A stretch of DNA of 64,000 bases from Zarea fungicola. Its lineage: Eukaryota > Ascomycota > Sordariomycetes > Hypocreales > Cordycipitaceae. The notes beneath the pieces were generated by a model that made no database searches, was not told the origin of the DNA, and saw only the letters and a list, made by a program, of their open reading frames with translations. Positions 29,207 to 39,636 of this stretch are shown here, one piece after another. Both the position numbers and the translations under genes were made by a program. The stretch's first letter is position 1. Every line of letters begins with the position of its first letter. The stretch lies in the NCBI GenBank assembly GCA_900169235.1, contig FWCC01000234.1:1-64000 (forward strand), in the 5' to 3' direction.

Positions 29207-30289
29207 AACTACTGTTGCGACTGCTGACTCAAGTCAAGCAGCGTATCCAGCGAAGCCTGACCCCTGCTGCAGGTTTCCGTCGGTCAACACCGTGACCAAC
29301 GGCAGCTTCAGAGAGAGAAGGAATTTTCCTATTTGTTGTTTGCTTTGTTTGCTTTTGACTACGATAGAATTCCTGTACATTGGGAAGGAATTCCTCCCCC
29401 AGCTATAGCTAGATTCCTAATATCATCGAGTTACTAAAAGCATACCTGCTGAGAAAGCCGCCTCCCAGTACCCCGCCTCGTAACTACTCGTGATGGTACC
29501 AACAGAAAACAAGAGGCCAAGCAGTCATTCTTTGCAGTGTCGAATCTGTTCACCAATAGGTGAGAACCGAGAATGCTGGGAATGGTTTTAACAGCGTCCA
29601 AATAATGGATCAGATCAGCTGCCTTTATATTGTTCAATAAGAGTGGTAATCGGATGCCCTATCTCAAGAAGACGAAGGCGCATTGGCATTTACCAGTGAC
29701 AGCCACCATGGTAGAGCTGGCGCAGTGGTTCCGACGCTGCCGACCTGCACCAAAAATGAGAGGTGGCAGAACGCCCCGACTCTAAATAGCCCATTTTTTA
29801 TCCATTTAGCATAACGTCTATAACCTGTTTGCCTGGTGACTGTATGCGTGGGTACTCCATGATTCTCCGAAACCGCCAGCTTCGGAGAAATTCCCGGTGC
29901 ATGGCTAACTTGATTAACGTTACCATTTGCCATGCTCAACACTTCGGAGAAACATTTGAATGTGGCGCCCGGAATGACGGGGAACTTCTCCGCAAATACA
30001 GAATAATTTTAATTTGCCGGTACCAAACTACCAAGTTAATCATGGGAGAGTGTGGGGGATTTACGGGGTCACCAAACTCAATCAAATAATGTGCCGATCA
30101 ACGCCACTCTTTCTTCGCCCGTAAAGAAACTTGCACTAAATCGGGCCGAAAGCTTGTCAATTGTACTCTATGACGTTGAACAAGGAAGAGAAAGCTGGTG
30201 TATAAAAAGTCACTGGTGGCCGCTGCCGACATGCCCAAGCCAAGCTAGTAATATCTTCATTGAATACGGCCATTCTTACCTCGCTGAAA
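29207..30289. other. Intergenic region with beta-glucosidase promoter
   Basis: About 1.1 kb, no gene seen. A TATA box (TATAAAAA, near 30199-30206) lies about 90 bp before the beta-glucosidase ATG. Confidence 0.45.
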
Positions 30290-32170
30290 ATGGGGCTGGT
30301 TTCTGTTCTAAGTTTTGGAATGCTCATTGCATCCGCTGTGGACGCGCAGCAGCTCTATAACTCCACAGACGGAGCGACGCCACGACCAAAATGCAAATGT
30401 ACCGGCTCTCCGTCACTACCTACATATTCATTTTCACAGTTTAGCTTCACCCAAGCTACTACCGTGAGGCATGCTACGTCACGCCCTTCCCCAACAGCGA
30501 CATCCACATATGCAGCGCGACCCCATGATCTCACGGGACTCCTGCCTTCGTCATTGAGATACACGACTTGGGGGAGTTGGAATCCGACAGCTACGGCTAC
30601 TGCTTCTGATTCAGATGATCCATATGGCCAGGCCGCATGGACGGCGCTGTGGGAGCATGCTGACCCACCAAATTTTACAAATTCGACTTCTCTGTACAGC
30701 GCTACTGTGTCGCCGACGCCGGTGCCATCTGAGGAATTGGTTCTGCCACCGCGGGATTATTTTGGGCCAACTGACTGTTACAATTTCCCGCCTGACTTTG
30801 CCTTTGGTGTCGCAAGCTCAGCCGGTCAGATTGAAGGTGCCACGGCGCAGGAAGGCAAATCACCTACGCTGCTGGACATTCTGGTACAAGTTGAAGGCGA
30901 CAAAGACTACGTGGCCAACGAACACTACTACTATTATAAGCAAGACATCGAACGTGTAGCGGCCATGGGTGTCAAGTACTTTTCGTTCAGCATCGCCTGG
31001 TCGAGAATTCTGCCGTTTGCGCTTCCGGGAACTCCTGTCAACCAACAAGGCATTGACCATTATGATGACGTTATCAACTATATTCTCCAAAAAGGCATGG
31101 TTCCTGTTGTTACTCTTCTTCACTTTGACACGCCTCTTCAGTTTTACGGGTCAAATCTGACCACAGCGGCGGACAAGCCAGACATTGGCTATGTCAATGG
31201 CGCCTACCAGAACGAGACATTTGTCGACGCCTTCGTCAACTATGCCAAGATTGCAATGACACATTATGCGGACCGCGTGCCTCAGTGGTTTACCTTTAAT
31301 GAGCCGCTTTTGTACTCTCATAACGGCAAGTCGATATACAATGTGATCAAGGCGCACGCATTGGTCAGCCATTTCTACCGCGACGAACTAAAGGGCACGG
31401 GCAAGCTTGGGTTAAAATTCAACAACAACTTTGGCGTTCCCAGAGACCCAGAAAATGAGAGCGACGTGTACGCGGCGAACCACTTCAACACCTTCCAGAT
31501 TGGCTGCTTCGCGAACCCGCTGTACCTGGGCCAGGACTATCCCGACTCGTACAAGAAGACCGTCCGCGACTACGTGCCACTGACCGCAGACGATCTCGCT
31601 CTGATGAACAATACGGCCGACGTGCTGGGCATTGATCCGTACACGGCCACAGTGGTAACGGCACCCGTGTCCGGCGACACGTCGAGCATCCTGGACTGCG
31701 CGGCGAACTACTCCTCCCCACTGAGACCCTACTGCGTGAACCAAACCACATATGACGAGTATGGATGGAACATTGGCTACCGCTCCGAGTCGTACGTGTA
31801 CACCACCCCGACATACCTGCGAAGCTACCTCAACTATCTCTACAACACGTGGCGGCATCCGGTCATGATTACCGAGTTTGGCTTCCCCGTCGACAACGAA
31901 GCGAAGCTCCCGCTGCGGGACCAGCTCTTTGACTCACCCCGCAGCCAGTACTATCTCAGCTTTCTCAGCGAGACGCTCAAGGCGATCTGGGAGGATGGCG
32001 TCGAGGTCACCGGTGCGTTTGCGTGGAGCTTCATTGACAACTGGGAGTTTGGTAGCGGATTCGGGGCGCATTTTGGAATACAGGCTGTCAACTTGACGAC
32101 ACAACAGCGGTACTTTAAGAAGAGTTTCTTTGACCTGGTGGATTTCGTCAAGGCCAGAGGTGTAGACTAA
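30290..32170 (+). CDS. Secreted GH1 beta-glucosidase
   Basis: A 626-residue intronless glycoside hydrolase family 1 enzyme. The first ~20 residues (MGLVSVLSFGMLIASAVDAQ) are a signal peptide, followed by a Ser/Thr/Pro-rich stretch of about 130 residues before the catalytic barrel. The barrel begins PPDFAFGVASSAGQIEGA. The acid/base Glu338 lies in TFNEP and the nucleophile Glu529 in MITEFGFP; ITEFG rather than ITENG is a known variant style but less usual. AFAWSFIDNWEFGSGFGAHFG near the end is the aglycone/glycone region. Several N-glycosylation sequons fit secretion. It should release glucose or another sugar from beta-glycosides outside the cell. It is convergent with a sugar transporter, hinting at a sugar-release-and-uptake pair. 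The start is the first ATG in frame. Confidence 0.93.
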   Translation: MGLVSVLSFGMLIASAVDAQQLYNSTDGATPRPKCKCTGSPSLPTYSFSQFSFTQATTVRHATSRPSPTATSTYAARPHDLTGLLPSSLRYTTWGSWNPTATATASDSDDPYGQAAWTALWEHADPPNFTNSTSLYSATVSPTPVPSEELVLPPRDYFGPTDCYNFPPDFAFGVASSAGQIEGATAQEGKSPTLLDILVQVEGDKDYVANEHYYYYKQDIERVAAMGVKYFSFSIAWSRILPFALPGTPVNQQGIDHYDDVINYILQKGMVPVVTLLHFDTPLQFYGSNLTTAADKPDIGYVNGAYQNETFVDAFVNYAKIAMTHYADRVPQWFTFNEPLLYSHNGKSIYNVIKAHALVSHFYRDELKGTGKLGLKFNNNFGVPRDPENESDVYAANHFNTFQIGCFANPLYLGQDYPDSYKKTVRDYVPLTADDLALMNNTADVLGIDPYTATVVTAPVSGDTSSILDCAANYSSPLRPYCVNQTTYDEYGWNIGYRSESYVYTTPTYLRSYLNYLYNTWRHPVMITEFGFPVDNEAKLPLRDQLFDSPRSQYYLSFLSETLKAIWEDGVEVTGAFAWSFIDNWEFGSGFGAHFGIQAVNLTTQQRYFKKSFFDLVDFVKARGVD

Positions 32171-32369
32171 CAGGATAATTGAGAGAAAAGGAAGAAACTG
32201 CAGTATACTTTTGTTGATATTAAATGTAGTTCAGTTGCACGTCACTCTGGTATCAATCTAGCTTTATTTCTTGAAGGCCACTTTTATCGCAACAAAGCTG
32301 GGACAGAGTCCGTGGCACAACCAAGTGTTTGCTTCAATCGGCCTGCTTGTAGTTTTTTGCATTGCTCCA
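32171..32369. terminator. Convergent 3' region of beta-glucosidase and transporter
   Basis: A 199-bp gap between two converging stop codons that must contain both polyadenylation regions. No specific element was identified. Confidence 0.4.
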
Positions 32370-34249
32370 TCAACTCGGGATAGTCGTTGCTTTCTGAGGT
32401 GGGTTGTCGCTCTCAATCTGGACGGCCTTGTCATTCTGAGGCTCATACTTGTCAAAGACAATCGCCATGTCTTCAAGCGCAATATTTCTTGTCTCTGGAA
32501 CCATGAAGATGCTAAATATCAGCGATAAGAATGCCAGCGCTCCATAAATAAATCCCAAGCGTCCGCCAAGATTTGCCTCGTTTGTGTCTTCCAGATACGG
32601 ATACGTAAAGGAGATGACAAACTCCATAACGAGCTTGACAGAGTACGCTACGCGCAACGTGTACTCGCGCAAGAATGGCGAAGGTAGCTCAGTGGCGACG
32701 ACGTATGCCAACGGCGCATAGCCCACGCTCCATCCAAACGAGTAGAGGATGAGCATGGCGACGATGCCGGCCTTGTAGTTTGTCGACGCCGCTGCAGCGC
32801 CAGTGGCCGTGTCGGATGCGTGAGCCAGCACGCCGAGGCCGCCCATGATCATCAGGGCGGCGGTCTGCAGAAAGGAGGAGGCAATGAGCAGACTGCGGCG
32901 ACCGAGCCGATCGGCGAGGGTCATGCAAATCAAAATGGCACCAATATCGACGGCATTAATTCCGAGCGACACGCTGAACGGGTTAATGGTGTTCAGGGCG
33001 TTGACAAAGAGCGTCCCGTACTGCGAGGCAAAGGACTGGCCCGTGGACTGCTGGAAGAAGAGCAGACCGGCAACGATGGCAGTGCATCGGATGTGGTTGC
33101 GTGAGAAAATAAGGAAGAACTGTCGAACGTGGAATAGATTTTTGCTGGACCAATGAGAACCACTCTCTAGTTGGTGTTGCTGCCCAACCGCCACGCGTAA
33201 GCGATCAATAGAATCGGACAGTTCGTTTAATTCCTCAATAATTGACTCCGATGGTGCTGCTTGCGCCTTTCGCTCGGCACGGGACTGTCGCAAACGGGTA
33301 AGAGACGCAAGCGCAGCTTCATTGTGGCCACGAAGCAGCAGCCATCGAGGAGACTATAATCAAGAAGAAAGTGTTAGTTAAATGCAAGTTCATTTTAGCC
33401 ATGTCAGTAACAGCGCAGTAAATCTGTTGTTTCGTACGCATCTGTGAAGCGGATGGAAGGGAAAGGGAGTCAATTCGCACCTCTGGAGTAAACCACACAA
33501 GCACGAGGATGAATGCAGGTATAATAAAGATTATGCTGATAGGGATTTGCCAGGATGGATTCCCCTTGATATTAGAGGTTCCTCGCACAATTCCAGTGAC
33601 CACGAGGCCACCAACCTTGATAGCTAGCCAATATAAAGAGCCTGCACTTCCCCTGAACTTCGCCGGAGAAATCTCAGCCAGGAATGTGGGAATAACGCTC
33701 AATTGCATTCCAAGGTAAATGTCTAATTTTGAACAAGGAGGTCAGTTTTACAGGCTCAAGTTGATTGTGTGAGATGCTGGGACAGCGGTTGCAGTCCTTC
33801 TTATACCATAGATATATACAACTGTATAGACATATCAAGATATAAAAGAGATGCTTACAGTGAATACTTCTGCCAGTCAACATTTGAGCTGGATTTTTGG
33901 CTGACACGATAACAGCCGTGCTTCCCAAGGCATAGACGCTCATGGCAAAGACGCACCAGCGCCTACCATATCTGTCGCTAATGAAGCTGCCAATGAAGAC
34001 ACCAACAAGCTGCGTACCGGCCTTGAGGCTGTTGAGCAAGCTCAGATAGAGTGTCGGCAGGGCATACTTGTGTGTCTTGGGGTTGAGGTGGCCGAATTGC
34101 TTGGTAAAGGCCTTTGTCGCCTGCGTCGAGGCAAAGGATTGGTCGCTGAAGCCGTAATTAAATGCAGATAAGAAGAGCAAGGAGATTGAAAACACCATGG
34201 CTGGCGTGAAGAGTCGCGACTGCATCCTGCTTTGAGACTGCTGCATCAT
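32370..34249 (-). CDS. MFS sugar transporter
   Basis: Predicted 538-residue plasma-membrane sugar porter with twelve helices. Exons on minus: 34249-33859, 33722-33481 and 33353-32370; introns of 136 and 127 nt are GT-AG and in frame. Family motifs: NYGFSDQ in helix 1, ISDRYGRRW between helices 2 and 3, TGRSIHYIYLGMQLSVIPTF, EISPAKFRGS, TPE|SPRWLLLRG across intron 2, QQSTGQSF, LADRLGRR and VPETRNIALEDM. These fit the alpha-glucoside/hexose group of fungal sugar transporters. The start is the first of two consecutive ATGs; the frame is open further upstream without ATG. It is convergent with the secreted beta-glucosidase. Confidence 0.9.
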
Positions 34250-36266
34250 GCCGACACTTCCTAGACAAGCTACTATACCAGAAGCAAAAGAAGACAGCGA
34301 GGACACTTTCAAAGGGGGACCACGCCGTGCATCAGAAGCTATTTATTGTCAATTGTTTTCTCGATTTGAGGGGTTTTATCTGATTGATAAGACGAGGAAA
34401 TTTTAGATGCCGGAGCCGCAAACCCCCACAACCCCCACAAACTGATGATAATTCCCTTTTTGCCCGTCTCGATACCGAGCTTACCCATTTGGGGTCATTG
34501 GAGAAGCTCATACACAGCAATTAGCACCTGTGCATGCCCGTTCCTGGTCCCTTCAAAAAATATGCATGGCTTACTGCCTGGTGGAGAGCCTGCGGGTCAG
34601 GATGACGCGGAAGTTGTCAGTCCGCATCTCCCAAAAAACGATGGTGTGGTCGGTTGTCAATCTCAAAAATCGCTTATAATCTGCATTTTCCTGTTATTTT
34701 TTTATCTTTATTGTTTTATTTTACCTGGGAGAAGAGGAAGGAGTTTGAAGTTCCTCATACTTGAGTGTAAACCGAATGAGGCCACCATCACCAGCAGCCA
34801 ACGTCGCTTGCGATTGCGGCTACTTCTGAAAATTTGCCTCGTGGGTGGGCTTGGAGGCGTTTTTAGCCTTGCACATGTTTATACAACACCATTGGCTATA
34901 GTACGATGGCGATTCATTTATCTCGTGTCGCCATCGCTTGTCGCGTCAGTTTCACATTCCATGATACTTCATGACAGGAACATATCTCCTTGGTATACCG
35001 ATACCTTGGCCGCACAGGATTCCGGTTTGCGTTTACTTCCAGAGCGTCGATCTCGCCAAGCAACGGAAAAAGACCCGGCCGGGCCATTCCTTTACACATG
35101 GTATTCCTAGCGGCAACCCACCCATGCCGCCGTGCCGAGTTTGCCGTGCCGGTGTGGAGCGTATGTACAGCATGCCGAATGCCGACTCCACTAGTTACTG
35201 TACCAGGTCGTATCTCACCTGTGATTTTTCGTCTGTATGCGGGTATTGGTGTTTTCCGGTCCTTTCGGTTACTATTTCTAGCTCCGGCATGCTAAAACGG
35301 AGCCGGAAGCGGTTCTCGGCGAACACGGGACCACGGTAAGCAGCCATTAAATATAAGGCCACTTTACTGTAGAACTGTACTTGGCTAGGCTTTGTATGCA
35401 CTCATGTTGACAAAGGCTCGACATGGCACTGAATAAAAGCCAATATAAACTCGGCAAATGCTATTAAAGGCAAGGGAGATCTAAGGATGGAATTAATCAT
35501 GACAGCAGTTACTGCCATTGGAATATAGATCTGATTGATTACCACGGTTGCAAACTCAGTATACTGCTGCGTATACCATAATCGCAGAAGCAGTAACATA
35601 CATCATGAAAGTGGCAGCCCATATGGTGATGCCACTGGCAGCCATGGAAATTGGTACTGGCGTAATTATCTACGAGTCGATCTCGAGCTGGCCTGGCCGT
35701 TTGTGTTATTGACGAAGCCAGTTGACTGGAAAAGTCATCCCAGAGACAAAGCTCATTAAGTCTGAAAGGAGTCAAATGAAGCGAGAGAAGATCAAACTTC
35801 TTCTTCCTTTTCCTTTGTTGTTAATCGAACCATCCAAGGACCACATCCGGCATGGTGCTCAGGACTGGCGCCTCACTTTGGATAGAGCCGCAGCTCATGC
35901 CGACTGCCGCATAAGTTGCGCAGTAAAACCAGGAGAGCGCTAGTAATTCGGTGTATATATTTTATATATTTTTGTACGAACCAGTAGACCTAGAATCTTT
36001 TTAAATCTATTTTCAAATTTTAATCCAGGCGTGTACGTCTTCACCGTAGCACGATGTTGTTCTCCGCGTTTCCTCCCGATGAAGTCAAGACTCCCAAACC
36101 ACTCACTTTCCAAGAATAAATTATCACATTAGGACAAGAATAAATAATGTTATTTTTATTATTTTATTATTTTCATTTTGGGCATATTCCTGTTTACAAC
36201 TTGCAAGGAACTGGCTAGAAATACAGAAGAAGAAATGCTCAAACAAGTGGCGCAATGGAGTTGCTC
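34250..36266. other. Gene-poor region
   Basis: About 2 kb. A 221-codon open frame at 34445-35110 has no recognisable domain and irregular composition, so I do not call it. The left end holds the transporter promoter. Near 36135-36176 there is AT-rich low-complexity DNA. Confidence 0.45.
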
Positions 36267-36572
36267 CTATACCAACCCTTCAACTTTCTCTAGACGATCC
36301 GACTTGGCTGTATAGGCTTCGTGGCACTCCGCGGCTTCATTGTACCTTTCCAACTTGAAAAGGCAGTCTGACTTTATTCTGTATAGTGGCACAATCAGGG
36401 ACAGACATGCGAGACAGTTGTTCCACTTTTCTCCCACTGCCGCTAATGCCTTGTCAATTTGTGTCAGGGCCTCATCCCAGTTGCAATCAGAAACGGCATT
36501 CGACATCAAAATGGTGCGGACTCTTACCACATCCTCGATGGATGGATGATGTCCGCTCAAGTAGTGCCTCAT
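36267..36572 (-). CDS. Small TPR-like protein
   Basis: A 101-residue ATG-to-stop frame whose helices resemble tetratricopeptide repeats: WDEALTQIDKALAAVGEKW and LYRIKSDCLFKLERYNEAAECHEAY with the spaced Leu, Gly/Ala and Ala positions of the motif. The frame stays open about 90 bases upstream of the ATG, so it could also be the end of a truncated, longer TPR protein. A TATA box on the minus strand (36718-36725) about 150 bp upstream favours a real transcription unit. No partner or pathway can be named. Confidence 0.42.
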   Translation of the reverse strand: MRHYLSGHHPSIEDVVRVRTILMSNAVSDCNWDEALTQIDKALAAVGEKWNNCLACLSLIVPLYRIKSDCLFKLERYNEAAECHEAYTAKSDRLEKVEGLV

Positions 36573-38011
36573 TTTGGCGCTGTTTCTTTCCCTGGTTTCT
36601 GTGAGAGTGAAGATGGTGGTAAAGTTGCAAGCTAGCTCAAAATCTGGCTTGCTCTTGAGTATCTCGCGGTTTGGCGGTTTTATTTTCTATTTCTAAAATT
36701 GGGGAACACTCCCCCTCTATTTATATCTGAGAAAGCTTCATGGTCGGTTTATTATCACAGCATGTTCTTTTGAGCTTGGTAAATGGCCATTCAAAGGCGG
36801 TGCCGCTGCAGTGTAGACTGCGCTATATTGTGTGACTATTGGTAATGAAATGCTCTTTGATCGCCCGGAATTGCACAATCCAGGGTTACAACAAAGAAAA
36901 CTGCATTGAATCTCTACAAATGGAGCAACTTGGTAGCTTTTGTTCAAAGAAAAGCCACATAAAACAGCACCTGCGACCAGGTATGGCATCAACGATAGTG
37001 TATGTTGGCTGTAGAAGCAGCCAAAGCAAAAATGTGCATATTTAAATGTGTTAAAGGCCACAGGGAGACAAAACGTTTTGATGGTCTACGTAAGCAAGCA
37101 GCAATACGCGAGCTGGTTTCGGTAGCGGCGTTTAGGCGGCAAGAAAAACAAAGGACAAAGGCTCAACGACATTTATAACAATCATTGTAGGAGATGATTA
37201 GCTACGCTTTCAATGTCATCGTAAAAGCTTACAAGAACAAAACAGCTTGTTTGTCGTGGTCAAGATCAAAGCGGTTCCTGTTGTGCTGTCTGTTTTCTCT
37301 GGAACAGGAGGCCACTGGCCAGAATCGCGGTAAGCGACTAATTCCTCGTCATGATATTCAAGGGGATGGTGACCTGTTTCTGATAATGCGTAACTACAGG
37401 TAAAAAAAATCTTTTTATTTTTATTTTTATTTTTGGGGTGGGGGTAATCTGTGTCTGGGTTCTGCTGCCCTCGCCCATGTGTCTTGTCATTAGCAGTAGA
37501 TAATGCAAGTCGCCACCAAAGTCCTGCTCCATTGCGCATCTAGATTCTGCTGCATATGCTGCATCTCATCCAGACAAAAGCTATCTGGCCTCGAGAAATA
37601 CTCAGTGCAGGGCTACACGGATCACAGCCATGTCTGCAATCGTCTCTAGGGTAGCAAGCCGCTCTGTATACGTCGTCCTCGCCAGCGTTTTCCAGATCGA
37701 CTTTGTGACGGCAGAGAGAGTAATGTATAGTGGAAGGGTAATTAGAAAGGCTGTCTTCATCTGTCACGACTTAATCTTCTTTTATTTATTTATTTTAGTT
37801 TTTTTTTTGGCATGCGGTTCACGCCAGCCATAGGTTGGCTGCGCCCAATGGCTGAGTGGCACCGCTACTCCAGGCGCAAAGGACCAGCGCCTCCATTTTC
37901 AGGCGCCACAACCGACCGTGCATCTTTGCACCTCAACCAACAATCCTCATCCTCAAAGCTCAACCAGCTTCCCAGACTGCCGCACCAGACCTCGTAGATA
38001 GCTCCTCTACC
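36573..38011. other. Intergenic region upstream of TFB4
   Basis: About 1.4 kb with no supportable gene. It contains a TATTTTTATTTTT low-complexity tract at 37410-37434 and a T-run near 37800-37808. The right end holds the TFB4 promoter. Confidence 0.45.
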
Positions 38012-39211
38012 ATGGACGCCGTCGACTTCTCGGAGCACTACGAGGTCGCCACCGTCGAGGAGACGCCGTCCCTCCTCTCCGTCATCATCGACACCAACCC
38101 GCGCGCCTGGGCCGTGCTCGAAGACGGCACCCTCCCGCTCACCCTCACCAACGCCGTCGCCAACCTCCTCCTCTTCATAAACGCCCACCTCGCCTTTAGC
38201 AGCGCCAACCAGGTTGCCGTCATTGCCGCCCACGTCAACCGCGCCGTGTGGCTGTACCCTTCATCACACCCTCTACAAGAAAAACCAGAATCACAACCGC
38301 AACGGTCGACGAGCAACGATGGCCTAGATGTCGACATGACGGATGCGCCGCCGGGGGGCGATGACAGCCAGGGCATCAACAACAACACCACCAAATCCTC
38401 ACCGTCGACGGCCAACAAGTACCCGCAGTTTGCCCAGATTGAGGCCACCGTGCTGGCCTCGCTCAAGCGCCTCCTCGCCGAGACGACGCAGCGCGACCTC
38501 GACACCGCCACCACGCAGCTCTCCGGCGCCCTCACGCTCGCCCTGTGCCACATTAACAAGGCTGCCCGCGCTCTTGGTGCCGGCGACACGTCCATAATGG
38601 ACCTGGCGGCGACGACGACGACGACCTCGACCGCCGCCGACGGCACAACCACGACCACCACCTCCACCCAACAACCGGCCATGAAGGGCCGCATCCTCGT
38701 CCTCTCCGTCTCCGACTCCGAGTCGGCGCAGTACATTCCCACCATGAACGCCGTCTTCGCCGCCTCCCACAGCCGCGTAGCCATTGACACGCTCGCCCTC
38801 GGCGGCGGGGACGCCACGTTCCTCCAGCAGGCATGCTTCAACACGGGAGGCATCTTCCTCCGCGCCGCCAACCCCCAGGGCTTACTGACATATCTCATGT
38901 TTGGCATGATTGCCGACACCGAGGCTCGAGAAGCGCTCATTACCCCGACGCACGACAGCGTGGACTTTCGCGCGGCGTGCTTCTGCCACGGCAACGTCGT
39001 CGACACGGGCTTCGTCTGCTCCATCTGCCTCTCCATCTTTTGCGAGGTGCCCGAGGCGGCCGAGTGCCTCACGTGCGGCACGAAGCTGGCGCTGGGCAAC
39101 TACGGCGCCAAGCCCGCCGTGATGCCCAGGAAGAAGAAGAAGAAGAAGAAGGTCATCAACGGTAGTGGAAGGGAGGAGACTATGAGTGCCACGGGGACAC
39201 CGAGGCCATGA
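38012..39211 (+). CDS. TFB4: TFIIH core subunit Tfb4 (p34 homologue)
   Basis: A 399-residue subunit of the transcription/repair factor TFIIH, acting in the nucleus in promoter opening and nucleotide-excision repair, where it pairs with Ssl1 (p44). The von Willebrand A-like domain starts PSLLSVIIDTNPRAWAVL and continues through VANLLLFINAHLAFSSANQVAVIA and RILVLSVSDSESAQYIPTMN. The C-terminal zinc ribbon is CFCHGNVVDTGFVCSICLSI then CEVPEAAECLTCG. A lysine run PRKKKKKKK follows. Start at 38012 has a good Kozak context (ACCATGG) and places the VWA domain near the N terminus; an upstream ATG at 37856 would add 52 unconserved residues. A Thr-rich low-complexity insert (ACGACGACG repeats) lies mid-protein. 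Intronless and very GC3-rich. Confidence 0.93.
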   Translation: MDAVDFSEHYEVATVEETPSLLSVIIDTNPRAWAVLEDGTLPLTLTNAVANLLLFINAHLAFSSANQVAVIAAHVNRAVWLYPSSHPLQEKPESQPQRSTSNDGLDVDMTDAPPGGDDSQGINNNTTKSSPSTANKYPQFAQIEATVLASLKRLLAETTQRDLDTATTQLSGALTLALCHINKAARALGAGDTSIMDLAATTTTTSTAADGTTTTTTSTQQPAMKGRILVLSVSDSESAQYIPTMNAVFAASHSRVAIDTLALGGGDATFLQQACFNTGGIFLRAANPQGLLTYLMFGMIADTEAREALITPTHDSVDFRAACFCHGNVVDTGFVCSICLSIFCEVPEAAECLTCGTKLALGNYGAKPAVMPRKKKKKKKVINGSGREETMSATGTPRP

Positions 39212-39330
39212 TGCATGAGAGAGTGTGTGCAAGAAAAAAGGCGTATCGCGTAATTAAATTGGGATTTTTATGAAGCTAGTCCAACCCCGGGATTCCAGAG
39301 AGGCACATAACAGTACTCTGGGTCACCATG

Positions 39331-39617
39331 TATAGAATAGAAAAGATACCAGGCGACTTTGAATTATATATAATTTTCTTCATTTCCAGTATGCAGTTGC
39401 CCAGGTGTCACGAAAGAACAGAAAGATAATAGGCGAATTTGAATTATATAAACTTTTTCTTCATTTCTAGTATGCATGCTAGGTCAGGTGGTGCACATAC
39501 AATTTCCTGTTTCTAGCGTGCAGTTTGTCCAGACGTCACGTACAGAATAGAAAGATAATAGACAATTGAATTATATACAATCTTCAATTCTAGTATGCAT
39601 GTTGGTCTAGGTGTGCG
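39331..39617. repeat. Minisatellite of about 80 bp, roughly 3.5 copies
   Basis: The unit begins AGAATAGAAAGATAATAGGCG, runs through GAATTATATA and CTTCATTTCTAGTATGCA and ends near CCAGGTGTCACG. Copies begin near 39333, 39413 and 39543, with a partial copy at about 39500-39541. It fills the short gap between two convergent genes. Confidence 0.75.
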
Positions 39618-39636
39618 TTCTCATTTCTAGAGTCGC

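Noticed and set aside
34445..35110. 221-codon plus-strand open frame
   Set aside because: Starts with ATG but has no domain, irregular hydrophobic and polar runs and no promoter support; likely chance.
38038..39099. 353-codon minus-strand open frame
   Set aside because: Antisense shadow of TFB4; composition is Ser/Arg/Val-rich with no family similarity.
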